Of a stretch of 64,000 nt of DNA, positions 51,619-63,544 are shown one piece after another. Position 1 is the stretch's first letter. The number at the start of each line of letters is the position of its first letter. This stretch comes from Atrichornis clamosus (Eukaryota; Chordata; Aves; Passeriformes; Menuridae), in contig WBMZ01000215.1 of assembly GCA_013400975.1 (NCBI GenBank), positions 1-64,000 of the forward strand. Direction: 5' to 3'. Below the pieces are notes generated by a model. That model did no database searches, was not told where the DNA came from, and saw only the letters and a list, made by a program, of their open reading frames with translations. The translations under genes and the position numbers were made by a program.

Positions 51619-54600
51619 CCATGGTATAGCATGGGAGACATAATTTCTTAGCACAGTTCCTCCATCTGATCTGTCCACTGGGGAAGTCACGTTCCCATCC
51701 ATAGCCCCCTTTGGTATGCAGGTCATCTGCTGGCCTGAAGAACAGTGCCAGAGTGCCTGAGTCACAGCTCCAAAAGCTGCAGGTGATCCCAAGAGCCTGG
51801 TGAAGGTCAGAAATGTGTGACAATTGCTGTTTGTTTGTTTGTATTGATTACAAAGAACGATCTGTGGTTAAAACAAGCCCTGGATACTAGGCTGATGGCC
51901 AGTCCTTCCTCAAGTAAGAGACAGCCCAGCGGCTCAACTAGAAGATGGAAAGCACAAGAGCTGAGGGGACAAGCATCACATAGCAAGCACAACTCCTGTT
52001 TACTGCAGGGAGGAGGGAATTCAGTGGCTAATCAAGTGAATCTGAGATATACTGTGTATTTCTCAGACCTGACATAAAAGAGTTGCATTTTTTTGATATT
52101 AAGTTTCCCAAAGCCTCTTCTCTTTCCCTATTGAAACAATTTACTTCCACCTGAGAAAAAGCCACCATAAATGAATGGCAAAAAAATATTCTTCAAAAAA
52201 AGTGTGATTTAAGAATGGGTTCAATTAGAAATAAATTTTTACCCTAAGATAAAGCAGGGTAAGCATTTGCTATATTTGTTTCTAAAGTCTTCTAACCAGA
52301 TGAGTTTTGAAAATTTTCTTTGCAGCAATAGTAGATCAGACACCACAAGCAAGCTGAAATATTGACAGCTCTGCTTTATAGAAGGATGCTGTTTAGCCAC
52401 ACATATGAAAGACCATAAGAATTACTCTTCTGTTCAATTCTTCCCTTCAAACCTTTTGACAGAAACTCCACCCACATAGCCAAACATGACTACACCAGCT
52501 GAGCATACTTTGGGGTCGTGGCACAGTTACCAGCATAACCAAATGCTTTAAGTGTTAGATATACAAAAAATGCTCTGTCAGAAACTCAGCACAAAGCAGC
52601 TTCTAAGCCAGAAAAAAGATATGAATAATATTTGTTAAAATTATGTCCTTTAAAGAAGTCTGTCTCTAACCCTCCCTTTCTCTCACTCGACCCACTAAAA
52701 TATGACAAAAGGGCTACTGTTTTTTCAAACAAAAGGCCACCTTCCCATCCAACATGGTATGCCCTGTAATACTGCAATAAAGCTATTTCACTCCTTTTCA
52801 TCCTCTTAGATACTCTCAAATATCAGTCTTGTCCTGTTGGCTGTTAGGTATTATAGACCAAGATCAACGAATTCCAGCATGTTTCCTTCAACAAGAGCTT
52901 GCCCTTCCAGCTCAGAATATGGTACAATTTGTACCAAGGTTCCCATCCTGACAGAAAAGAGACAAGAAGAAATCTGATGGGTGTCTTCAATCTACAAGAA
53001 TCATCAGGAATTGCCAAAATGGGAGATCAAAGCCTGCCACTGCAAACTTCCCATCTTATCAAGTTCTCAGAATTACTGCTGTTTTGCTATCTTGTTTGCA
53101 AGGCTGACAAGCTCAGAGAACAGGCCCATGATGCCAGCAATCACAGGACAAGGCTCTGACTTTGTTGTTGCAGATAAGCAGACAAAACCTGCTCAGCCCC
53201 TTGCTCTCACAACAATAGCCCACTGTGCTTAACTTAGAGGGGAGCATTTGATGCCAGCTTTCTGATGAAAGAAGCCTGAAACTCACCCAGTGCTGCAGAT
53301 GCTTATGCTTAAAGTTGTACAGATGTAGCCTCCCCAGATTTTGTAAGAAAATTGTGCAGCACCTCTGCATCTTCAAGGCAGCAGGGACACGGTACCTTGT
53401 CTTGCAGCTTCCTCTCTACTGAGTAGAAGCAGAGCACCACCAGCATAAGGCTCTTGTACAATACGATTCACCCTCTAGTGGATGACACAGGACCCGTTTA
53501 CCTGCACATAAATTTGGGTAACCTCTGGCCAGGTGGGTAAATTCTGTCCTAGTCTGGGTGATGTTTTGCTCATCTAACAGCTATGCACTTCTAACAATCA
53601 AAAAAACCAGATTATTAAGGCTACATAAAATCCAGCACATAAATCCATGGTGTAACTCATTCTAAAACAGAGGAGACTTCAACTTAGAGTTGCTTACTGT
53701 GATGCAGGAAATTAGCAACTACATGAAACAGAAAGAAAATTTGACCGTTTTATTAAATTTACATATAAATAACATTCCTGTGTGTCATGCATGATTGTGT
53801 AGTTAGATACATCCCATTCTGCCTTGAGTGAAGATGTTAATTCCTCTAAAGACAGATGACAGAAATTGCAGCTTGTGGCAATAGGTGAAAATGCAGCTTA
53901 AATACAAATCTGCTAGACCACCTAAACCAAATAAAGTTTTGGCTTCTGATTTCTATAATTTCTCTCATGAAAAGCCAGACAACTACGACATCAGTGTAGT
54001 TTTGCCACAAGTAAGGGATTCAGGTCCATCACATCCAACCACAACAACACTCTCTTGGATGAGGGGTATTCTTTCAAGTGCTCTTCTTGATAGTCACCAT
54101 TTATTCTGCTTTGCATCACCAAGAGGCCTCAGAGCATGTAAACTACATTGCTTCCAGAAGAAACTGGAGCAGAAATTTCCAGATGCTATAAGAAGAAACT
54201 CCACAAGGCAGTCCAAAATAAAGGCTCCCAAAATGTACACCATGTAGATGCCAGGTCCTCTTTCATCCCCAACTCCTCCTGGCTGCACTGTGCTGGCCCT
54301 GGGCATTAAGGTGGATGAAACACTGTATCTCTATGAGTAGATGCTCAGAACTGGCAAATAACAACCTCACTTTTTCAGTCTTTTGCATACCACTTTGGAG
54401 AATGAGATTTACTGCAGATACACAGATAAATGCTTAAGGCTTTCTGATATTAAACCCGAAATGAGCACAACTGGAAAACTCAGATTCAATATAAATTTTT
54501 TGTACATCTACTTACCTGTTTGGGGGAACTGGTGAGAAAGTTGGTATTTGCAAGCCTAAAAATGTCAAGTGTCGAAGTTACAATGAAATCCAGAGGATGG

Positions 54601-55997
54601 GGAAACCATTAAGCACTTGAAAAACCCAGGACTAAAGTGCTTTGAGAACTAGAAATCCATAGTATCTTGTAATGCTTAATCATGCTTTTCTTCATAAAGA
54701 TCAAATTTTATTAATCATCCTGGTAAGACAATTGCTACCACCAAGAAAAAAAGTTTCATATATACTTGTCATATATCGGTTTTAAGCTTCCTCTAACAAG
54801 CAATATACTTTAAAGTCATGTTCTGCTGAAAAGGCTAAAATGAGATTTGTTGGGCTCAGACCTATGGGACCAGTCTGACTATTTTTTATTCCCAGTGTAG
54901 AAATTAAGCCACCAAGTCTTGTTTCTGAAGCTCACAACATTTCACAAGAAAAGTTCCCTGAGGAAAAAAAAAAAAAATTAAGTGCCAGGTGCACACAAGC
55001 ATAGAACACACAAGAGCTGCAGACCTTCTCTGCGCATCCAAATATCCCAGTACCTCCAGTGAGGCTCTAGAAAAGCATGATTCTCCGTAATGACAAACAT
55101 TCTGATCACAGGACGTGTAACCAAAATACTTCTGTTACCAGATGGATCGCTGCTCTGTTTGACAGCACTGCCAGCAAACTTCACGGTCCAGAGGGAATCT
55201 CTGAGCTACCATTGACTACGCCAACTGACCTATGCTCAACTTGAACAACACTCTGGTCCTAAGACAGTAATCACTGAGGGCCTGTTTCCCCCAGCCCTTC
55301 TAACTAAGAGCATGCTGAAAGCCTGCTGTTTGCCTTTTTAACTTGGCAAAAGGTTCTTGCTTACTTGCCATGCTGGACCAGATCTGAGTCTTGGCAGTGT
55401 GGTCAGTATCTCCTCTGCTGAGTTCTTTCTCTTTTGACCACAGAGGGAGAAGAGAGCAGTTGAGTGGTTCGTTATCTAGCAATTAAATCCACAGCACTTG
55501 CTCTTGTCAGGATCAGGAGCCACATAAAGTGTTGGAAAGCCTGCGGACACACCAATGAAAGCATCCTCACCAGGAACAGGCGAGTTTGGCTGCTGGGTTG
55601 TAGAAAGCATTTGAGATCTATCTGGGAGACAGAAACGTGGGCTCCTGAAAACATGAAGTCAGAGAGAATATGAGGTTTGTGTGGTTGAGATCAAATGAGT
55701 TAGCTATGGTCTGGCAATGCAACACAGGCAATTCTCACTTCCTGTGAGAAAATAGAGATTTTTACATAAGGTTACTGGGTCTGTCAGAAGTTCTGTCCTG
55801 CTCTGAAAGAGATGAGCATTTCTGCCATAGCACAAAAGCCTTTTTTTTTTTCTTCAGGATACAGCTGAAGATGCACATATAAAATTATAAAGACTTGAGA
55901 ACCGCATTCACAAGAACAAGCAGTTTGAAAGGATTTTTTTGACAATGGTCATTCTGAGATTGTTACAATCATCCATCCTGCACAAAAAGCAAAGGAC

Positions 55998-56003
55998 TTT
56001 TAT
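55998..56003 (-). promoter_or_regulatory. Candidate poly(A) signal of protease gene B
   Basis: AATAAA on the minus strand, about 820 nt past the stop codon of gene B. I saw no closer canonical hexamer. It would give a 3' UTR close in length to that inferred for gene A. Confidence 0.4.
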
Positions 56004-56823
56004 TCAGAAAAATACAATCTGGAATGTTAAAAATGGAAATTAATTCAGCCAAATACTCTGCTATGACAACAGGCTGGTATGAACATAAAGTGGTTTTTGA
56101 TCTTAAGTCCAGCAATCACTCCCATGGCAAATGCTGTGATGAAGCGATGAGTGGGCATACGTTCACTTGTTCAAAGAAGGTGGACACGAGCTGGTGTTTT
56201 CCACTAATTTCTTTTTCAGGACAACACAGCAAGAAAAGAATTCTCTGTTCACTTAAGTAACAGTCCGATGTGATATTAGAAACCAGGACTTCTCAAAGCC
56301 GTCTTCCATTCTTGGTTATAGTACACTCCCTGGAATGATGCAGGAGAAAGCTCAAGAATTCAGAAGCACAGCAGCCTTGGAGTCAGGGGCTGAATTGTAG
56401 CTTGTCTATAGATAGATAGGGCCTGGTGAGCACACGGCAAATGGGTGGGCCATGCTTCAGTTAGAGCTTGTCTTGGATGCTGGTAGATGATTGTTTAGGC
56501 TCAAACACTTTGCTTGGGTGTAAAAGCCGGGGTCAAGACATTTGGTTGGCCTTGGAGAAAAAAGGGTCAGTATATTGCATATAGATGAAGGCAGTTGTCC
56601 CTCTGACAGAGTACTTCCTGGACAAACAACTGCCACATGGATCAAGTCCATTCCTGTCTGGCTGTAGGCCAAGCCAATTTCAAGTCCTAGACTGCTCCAA
56701 GCTTACTGGCACTTTATACAAGACCACAAGCTAAGCCAGTAGCTGCTTAGAGGGTGACCACAGAGCAGAATGTGTCAGAGGAATAGCTGTACACAGCCCA
56801 CAAAAATTAACCTGCTCCAGGTG
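56004..56823 (-). other. Probable 3' UTR of protease gene B
   Basis: Sequence between the TGA stop at 56826-56824 and the candidate poly(A) signal. No coding sequence recognised. Confidence 0.4.
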
Positions 56824-56985
56824 TCAGATGCCCGTTTTGGAGTGGATCCAGTTTCGATAGTAAGTCACTCGTGTGTACACTCCTGGTTTATTTCGCTTGC
56901 CACATTCATCTCCCCAGCTCACTATTCCCACAAGATACCAGATTCCTCTGGAGTTCGCATGCACCAGTGGCCCACCAGAGTCACC
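56824..56985 (-). CDS. TMPRSS11-like: Gene B exon: catalytic Ser and C-terminus (last)
   Basis: 162 nt, phase 0. It starts at GGT GAC TCT (GDSGGP) after TCCTTAG, continues with [13 protein letters not shown] and [10 protein letters not shown], and ends HSKTGI with TGA. The same length as the gene A last exon, and 43 of 53 residues match by my count. Confidence 0.97.
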   Translation of the reverse strand, partial: GDSGGPLVHANSRGIWYLVGIVSWGDECGKRNKPGVYTRVTYYRNWIHSKTGI

Positions 56986-59900
56986 CTAAGGAGAAAAATG
57001 TCAACAGGCAGGAACAAAGTAAACAGTGTTCACTAATGCAGCAAGTCTCGAATTGTTCTGTTACAACTGACAGGTATTTTTCTCTAGATCTCAGCTGTAA
57101 TTCAAGTTTCACACAGTTTAATGACAAGACAGAGGCTGACAGCCTATGTCTAATTCACTCTCACAGTCCACACCCTCACATCTGCATTCTCTTACATGTG
57201 CATTATATATAAACCTCAAGCACTGAAGTGCAGACTTTAGCCCATGAGCCATGAAGCTCTTCATTCACATCTATCAAGATATTGAAATCCATAAACTTAA
57301 TTTCCCCAAAGCACATATTAATTCTAGAAAACATCACCTTCCACTCCACCTATTTCCTTTTTACTATTACCTGTAAAGACACTTACCTGGCAAGCATCCA
57401 CCTGCCCCTCCAAGTATCCAGCACACAACATTCCAGGTGTTATCGCTCCACCATACACTTGTCTACTATTACAAATCTCAGTGCTTATAATTTTTACTTC
57501 TGCTTGTCGAAGCTGATTAACACTATAGCCTAGAAGGAGAAGTGGCATAAGAATTTACAACAGGGTAGGCAACGTAAAAAACTCAAAGATTAGGAGTAGC
57601 CAAATTTTGCTGCAGCTTTTCTGCCATCACAAGCAATTAAAGGAGCTACCCAGACAATGTATCAGGAATAAGAAAGCTTCCCCCTGCCAGCAAAGTCCTT
57701 AACTTGTTCCCAAACATAACCCTTCTCCATCTTTCACCATCACCAAATACTTTAGCATAATGGACAAATGGATTTTTGTACATACTTCAGTGTTGAATTC
57801 ATCTGTAGCCTACAAGAAAAGTCCTTGACATAACTGAAAAAAGCCATTTGATTAACTGCAGCATAGCTTTGGACAATCAGTACACATCCCAAGAGTCTCC
57901 CATGAAACACAACCTATACCATGAGTTCCGTGGCTCTCACAAGCAGATTTATAGTCCCATCATCTCTAACCTCAGTGACACGGACTAATTTGAAAGAAAC
58001 TCACTCAAATCACTAGATGAAGCTTCATTTATGACCAAAGAGAGAATAACTGATGAAAACTGTCATGGTGCATCTGTGACAAAACTGAATGGCAAAAGAA
58101 CTCATGTCAGAGCTAAACCCAGAGGGACTGGACCAATGGGAATGGAGAATAGAATGTATTCAACTAGCACTGTGTGTGCAGCAACAAAGAAAACTGCTCT
58201 TAACTCCTGTAAGACTAACCTGCAGGGTCTTCCCCCTACTTCCAATCCACTGATCAAGCCAGAAAAAAACCCCAGCAAACTAAGTCCAAAGGTGTATCAT
58301 TAGGACATGCACCTATCAAACATCAAGCCTAAGGAACTCAAAATAAGCAAAAAACCCCATAAAACTAACATCAGTCATCTCAGGCACACATGTGACAGGG
58401 CACAGGGAAGCAAGAGACACTCACCATCATTCTCCAAAGCTCCCCAACCAGTGACAAAACAGGAAGTGTTGTCTGGAAAAATGTGGGATGCTTCAGGAAG
58501 GCAAACACTGTGCACATCACTTGTGAATTCAATAGCAGAGGCAAGTTCCACAACAGCCACATCATGTTCATGGTCAAGGACAACGTCACCGTATCTTTCG
58601 TGAACAATAATTCTTCGGACAAATTTTTTCTGTTTTGGAGGTCTCAGCAGAATTCCAAAGCTGGCTGTCCACCTCCGAGGATCTCTTCCTCTGTAAGATA
58701 TTTGAGGTTATGCCACAGCCACACAAAACAAGATCCCCAAGGGAGCTTAGCTCTCTGTTTAAGCATCAAAAAGCAATGTGACCAGGTTTTCCTAAGGGAA
58801 AGAGAAGAGCCAAACTTCATTATCTTTCAGCAGATACAGACGTTAGAGGGTCACAAAAGATCAGAGTACCCAAGAACCCTAAGGCGTGTAGGATCAGAAA
58901 GGTGCTGATGACTTACCCTCTAAAGCAGTGGGCTGCAGTCACTAGCCAGGTGTTACTGATGATTGATGCACCACAGCGATGGGTCCCGTCAAGCTGAATA
59001 CTCGCCTGCCATGGCCATTCTCCCTCCCGTGCACGCTGCCCACCGATTATTCTCTCCACTCCTGTGAAGGAGAATGCTTGTCTTCGTATTCCACAGCCTG
59101 TCAAAGAAAAGACAGCTCTGCTTTAGCTGACTGAAGGCCCTCATGGCTGCAGGCACGGGCATAACAGGGCAGGAGTGTCTGTCAAAAGAGAATCTTCACC
59201 TAAAGCAGGGAAACCAAGTGCCGTGGTCCTGAGTGTCTCAGGATAGATGCAGGGTAAACAGAGAAGTTTGGTAGAAGAATCAGTACTTTTTCATTAAGTC
59301 AGTTTTCAAGAACACAAGCCCCTATGTACTCCCATGGGAACTGAAAGCTGTGTATCTGAGACACTGAAAGAAGATATTTTGCCAGGTCACCTCCAGATTG
59401 GCCTTGATAGCAGCAACAAAAAAATAGTGTCTTCTTCCTCCAACAATTTACTTAGAGCCAATGTGCCAACAGCACAACCACGTATTACCCAGATGAAATA
59501 GTTAGATCCAAACCAGTTAATTCTCAGAGTGCATTTCAAGATGGAAAGCTAACACGCAGTGTTCCAGACCATGCAGGGGACTGATGGAGTGCCCTGGGAG
59601 GGTACTTATGCTGCCTCCCTGTTTTCAGAGGAGCTTTAAGACCTCAAGGGGGAGCACAGAACAGGAGAAGGACTGAGAACCTGCCACTCTCCAGGGCTGT
59701 ACCATTGCTTTGCTCTCACTGTGGACAGTTCTTCTCCCTCTCTCACCCTCTGGCCTTTATTGAAGTTTAGCTCAAATCTGACAGACACCTATTGCCAAAC
59801 CTTTCTTCAGGGAAGAGGGGGAAGGAGGGAAAATAATTTTTTTAAGGACTCCAGCAAGAATCATGGCCCAGAGCAACTGTAGTCCTTATGCAAACTTGCT

Positions 59901-62900
59901 AACAACAGCTCACTACGTGCCCCTACTTCCCATAACCAACATTAAAGCAAGTGCTTCCCACCACCAAGTCAGAATGCTTGATTCTACAAGCAGTACAGAG
60001 CCAGCAAGACTGCGTGAAAATAAGTCTACCATGGCTCATGGACTGTCTACTGCTCTAGAATCTGCAACAAGTTATTTTTACAACTTGTATCATAAGAACA
60101 TAAGGATTTTGTAAACACAGAACCTCTAGCACCACGTCCCTGGACCTTTACTAGAAAGCATTTCTACTTACAGTTGTTTAAAAGGTTATCTCCCTTTTCC
60201 TTATTCAACTCTGAAATGAAAAGCAAAGACCACAGTGAGTATCTCTCATATGCTACATGATCTAGCCCAGACTCCCTCCCTGCACCCAGGAAACACAAAT
60301 TAAATGGTTTGCATTGCTGCATGGAGTAACGCAACAGTACAGTAAAAGAAGTCACTTGCTGTGTTGGAGACATTTAGTTAAGCCTCTGTTCCTCACTGAA
60401 AGTGTAAGACCACAGGATACACCTTTCTTGTCTTAGTTCAGAGCTAACAAAAGCAGCAGATGACTGCAAGTAAATCCAAGTTACATCTACATGTATAACA
60501 TGCACAGCCACCAGCAAATGCCTACAGGCATTTTTTCAGGTTTAGTGTGGCAAGGTGGTCAAAATAGTCTTTGTAAACCCTCAGTGCTGGCATTGACTGA
60601 AGGTTAACCGCAATACTTCTAATTTCTTTCCTACAAAAACTCCTCTGTCATAGTCTAATGGTAATCCATGACAGATTCATGTGAGAGGATTACTGCCCAG
60701 GAATCCTCAGGGTTTTGTTACAGACACTTGCATTCTGTCAGATACAGCAATCTGTCAAATAAGTAAAGGACATGGCAGAGGGTAGAGAAAGGAACAACCT
60801 CAGCCGTGCATTTTTTAATAGCTTGAGGACTTTGCATTTCAGCACCTGGTGATATAGGTTCTTGTTAATTCACTGCCTGTGTGCCTTAGAGTAGTTTATG
60901 AACCCAGGGTCACAGAGTTTGGGCCTTTTTTTTGTTGAATCGAGGCGGACTATCTCATTCAACAAACTAGGTCAAACAGAGAAAGCCTCTGATACACAGA
61001 GAAGAGCTCACACTCATCAGTGCCTATATGTTTTAGTTCTTTCCATACTCCATCTTCCAAGTTCCCAGGCTGTCAGCCTACAGATAATTTTGAGAAGGTA
61101 AAAAAAAAAAAACAAGAATAGTCCATAATTGCATATTAAGGTGAAGCTCACTACATTAAGAACAGCAAAGTGTGAGGGACAAATTCCAAACTGAAAACAC
61201 AAACCTAAGGCACTTGCCTGTGAGTCTAATGGTAGACTGGTCAACATTCAAGTACATCGAGGTTGTTTTCAGCCTTCTGAGTAACACACGGTTGACGTGA
61301 CCCCAGGTCGTTGCTTTACTGTCAGCAGAGGGAAATTTAAATACCAGAACAACAGATGCAAGCACTCCACCAGGATCTGGGCTACAAACCAACAGAAACA
61401 AAGTGCTGTCGTTCTCTTTGCCCACTAACACTCTTGGTTCTGCTTTGCACTGCCTGCCTTCCTTATATGAGAAAAGGTCTGGTCTGCACAGATGTCCAGA
61501 ACAAACAGCATCGTTCTGCACAGGTAAAGGGAGATGATGACATATCAGCAGGCAGCAAAAGGTTCTTGCTATGACAATGATCAGAGGGAATTTTCTGGGA
61601 ACTGTTATAAGCAGTAGAGCTGAGAAGCAGAGAAAGGATCCCTTCCTTTGGCCTCCACACAGGTCCTAGCCAGTAGGACACAAATGACAGTGGGAACAAT
61701 ACAGCAAATTAAAACCATTCAACAGATATCCAACAGGCCATTCCTAACAGCCATTCAAAACAGAAAGTAAAAAAGGTCTTTTGGCATTTCTTTCCATTTA
61801 AGTCACTTGTCTGTTTATTGGCCAGTTAGATCCATTGTATTTAGATACGTATTCTCAATAGTTTGAGATCACTTAGTGACACTATAGAATATTTGGCCCA
61901 ATATTTTAAACCAACAGTCTAAATGAAAACCAAGTGAAGCCTTGAGGAGAAGATAGCCGAGATGCAGGTAAGCTGTGCCTAGTTGCACAAAGTATCTGTA
62001 GTGAAAACAAGTTCGGAAGAGGTACACTGTTAGATCAACCTAAAAGGAGTAAAGAAGTCACTTGGAGTCTAACTCCCAAGTTCTGCAATTTCTCTTGATG
62101 TACTTTATGGGAGGCTGGTGGAAGAACCAGCATGAATGGTAGAACAGTTTAAGAAAGCAACGTAGAACAGTTTAAGGAAATTATTCATTCCATGTAGAGA
62201 CAGGTAAAGGCAAGAAATCCCAAAAGTGCTATGAAGAAGTACATTTGTGGGAAGTCTAGCACTCTTTGCTGTCTAGGGAAAAATAATCCCCAGTAGAATT
62301 GAGCCGTATAGAAATACAGCTCCAAAATAAAGTAACATGGAGAGAGGGAAGCAATGGCTCTTTTACCGCTGAGAGTGATACACAATAACTGCAAAGGAAT
62401 GACTTAAAAGTTCTCACACAGGACCTTTACACCTAATACATCCCACTTGCCTCCTTTCCTCTAGATACCTATGTCTATGCTCCCTCATCTATATCCATGT
62501 ATCTCACAGTGGAATAATTTATTCCTTCAGACCTTTTCAGAGAGGGAGGAAGTAGTCACCTCCTACTGTACACCATGCAGAGGGGTAAATACCAGCCCGA
62601 GCTTCCACAGGAAGCATTAAGTGTGAAAAAGAGCTTATGCTGCATCCTTCAAGCTGTTAAGTAGTAAAGACAGGGATGCTGCATCACAGCCACAAACAAC
62701 TGATGTCAAGGTAATCAATCTGCAGAATTATAAGGCCAAATTTCTCTTCCTTGCTGACCTCAAAACTAACTGAGGCCTCAGTGTTTGTGAACACTGGAGG
62801 ACAGCAGCAACCACACAAGGCTTAGTCACTCTGCTGGTGCAATCCAAGCATAAGCAACCAGGAATGCTTCATATAGTAAAAGGGTAATAAGATAAGATAT

Positions 62901-63544
62901 TTATCACATCCCTGCTTATTCTTGGTCTTTACATTACTTACCTTAGACTGACTACATGGGATCTGATGTACCTTTTACTTAGAAAGGACCCCTTGAATAC
63001 TTCAGATATCTGTTAAAACAAAAGAGTGTTAAAACACACTTGTAGTAAGTACATGCTTTCACAGTATAACAGCCACATGAGCTTCTGAAACACAAGAAAA
63101 AGCCTTCAGATCTCCACCTCTACACCAAAGCTACCACTAAATTTGCATCAGAGGATGCAGATCCAAAATAAACAGCTGAGTTGGCCAATTTCACTGTCCT
63201 TTCTGCTCTGTGGTTGCCTGTTCCACTGCGGGGATTTGGGAACAGACAGCACCTGTGCTTACCATCTGCTTGTGCAGTCAGCTATGTATCTTTAACCCAC
63301 TACAGCAAGGTGTGAAAGGTAAGGCCAGCCATACAGGGATAAGGCATAATCTGACTCTATTTCTAATCACACAACTGCAGAACTCTTCCCCATAGATCCG
63401 GCATAAACAAAGAAACATCTTAGTTTACCATGGTTTCGATCTCTTCGCTTAGGTTCCTGAACTCATCTGTAGTTTGCCTTTCGTACTGAGAGTTGTAGTT
63501 GACATTGGTGATTAGGAAAGATGCATTGTAATATCTGTCTTGAT
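56824..63544 (-). CDS. TMPRSS11-like: Protease gene B: TMPRSS11-family serine protease, eight 3' exons, N-terminus beyond window
   Basis: Splicing 63544-63429, 63009-62942, 61381-61218, 60210-60172, 59097-58917, 58690-58425, 57529-57387 and 56985-56824 gives 1,139 nt. With the split first codon that makes 379 residues to the stop. Domains: SEA module ([17 protein letters not shown] onward), a linker ending NNCCGIRR, activation site GVER|IIGG, and a trypsin fold with [16 protein letters not shown] and GDSGGP. DACQ before the Ser predicts Arg/Lys specificity. Exon order, phases and most lengths match gene A, so the genes are tandem duplicates. The exons for the cytoplasmic tail and membrane helix are not found in 63545-64000 and must lie to the right. 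Unusual points are a GC donor after the second SEA exon and two extra cysteines. Resemblance is divided between human 11D, 11E and 11F, so orthology is left open. Confidence 0.94.
56986..57386 (-). other. Gene B last intron
   Basis: GT-AG intron of 0.4 kb, phase 0. Nothing else recognised. Confidence 0.92.
57387..57529 (-). CDS. TMPRSS11-like: Gene B exon: specificity-pocket Asp
   Basis: 143 nt, phase 1 in, phase 0 out (CAG|GTAAGT). It encodes [36 protein letters not shown] and DACQ. Cys in EIC and MLC form the usual pair. The Asp gives trypsin-like specificity. Confidence 0.97.
57530..58424 (-). other. Gene B intron before the DACQ exon
   Basis: GT-AG intron of 0.9 kb, phase 1. Nothing else recognised. 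Confidence 0.92.
58425..58690 (-). CDS. TMPRSS11-like: Gene B exon: catalytic Asp
   Basis: 266 nt, phase 2 in, phase 1 out (GTGAGT). It encodes [24 protein letters not shown] with the catalytic Asp in [16 protein letters not shown] and [15 protein letters not shown]. Two residues longer than gene A just before the Asp. An extra Cys (TSCF) is absent from gene A at this position. Confidence 0.96.
58691..58916 (-). other. Gene B short intron
   Basis: GT-AG intron of 226 nt, phase 2, between the His and Asp exons. Much shorter than the matching gene A intron (826 nt). Confidence 0.93.
58917..59097 (-). CDS. TMPRSS11-like: Gene B exon: activation site and catalytic His
   Basis: 181 nt, phase 1 in, phase 2 out (GTAAGT). 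It encodes [19 protein letters not shown], then [16 protein letters not shown] and WLVTAAHCF with the catalytic His. The linker between propeptide Cys and cleavage site is five residues shorter than in gene A. Confidence 0.97.
59098..60171 (-). other. Gene B intron before the activation-site exon
   Basis: GT-AG intron of 1.1 kb, phase 1. Nothing else recognised. Confidence 0.92.
60172..60210 (-). CDS. TMPRSS11-like: Gene B 39-nt linker exon
   Basis: A tiny exon with acceptor TTTCAG and donor GTAAGT. In frame it reads [14 protein letters not shown], and the split Cys codon yields NNCCGIRR with the next exon. It matches human TMPRSS11E (LNHCCG) and the gene A 39-nt exon in size and phase. Confidence 0.94.
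60211..61217 (-). other. Gene B GC-AG intron
   Basis: Intron of 1.0 kb whose donor reads ACAG|GCAAGT and whose acceptor is TTTCAG. GC with an otherwise perfect donor consensus is the recognised form of GC-AG introns. Confidence 0.85.
61218..61381 (-). CDS. TMPRSS11-like: Gene B exon: second half of SEA domain
   Basis: 164 nt, phase 2 in, phase 1 out. It encodes [20 protein letters not shown], a basic helix ([11 protein letters not shown]) and VDQSTIRLT. Its donor is GC, not GT. The acceptor and first bases (TTGGTTTGTAG|CCCAGAT) are identical to those of the gene A exon. Confidence 0.94.
61382..62941 (-). other. Gene B intron within the SEA domain
   Basis: GT-AG intron of 1.6 kb, phase 2. 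It contains a small duplication at 62139-62176. Confidence 0.92.
62139..62176. repeat. Two copies of a 15-bp sequence
   Basis: GTAGAACAGTTTAAG occurs at 62139-62153 and 62162-62176, 8 bp apart, in an intron of gene B. A recent local duplication with no evident role. Confidence 0.85.
62942..63009 (-). CDS. TMPRSS11-like: Gene B 68-nt SEA exon
   Basis: Acceptor TTTTAACAG, donor AAG|GTAAGT, phase 0 in and phase 2 out. It encodes [22 protein letters not shown]. The same length as gene A exon 4, with YIRS shared. Confidence 0.94.
63010..63428 (-). other. Gene B intron after first SEA exon
   Basis: GT-AG intron of 0.4 kb, phase 0 (donor GTAAAC, slightly off consensus). Nothing else recognised. 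Confidence 0.9.
63429..63544 (-). CDS. TMPRSS11-like: Gene B exon: start of SEA domain
   Basis: 116 nt, phase 1 in, phase 0 out. It encodes [20 protein letters not shown] followed by [18 protein letters not shown] resembles NVEYNSQ of human TMPRSS11D. N-A-S is a possible glycosylation sequon. The preceding exon should encode the membrane helix. Confidence 0.94.

Larger units (their letters stand above)
46920..55997. other. Intergenic region between the two protease genes
   Basis: About 9 kb with a purine/poly-A tract (47771-47810) and two CR1 fragments. If gene A has a 5' untranslated exon and promoter they should lie here, but no TATA box or CpG island stands out. Frames at 47933-48226 minus and 53885-54247 plus are open but unrecognised. 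Confidence 0.5.

Noticed and set aside
53885..54247. 120-codon plus-strand open frame between the genes
   Set aside because: Lys/Pro-rich start looks superficially protein-like, but there is no family resemblance, promoter or splice context.
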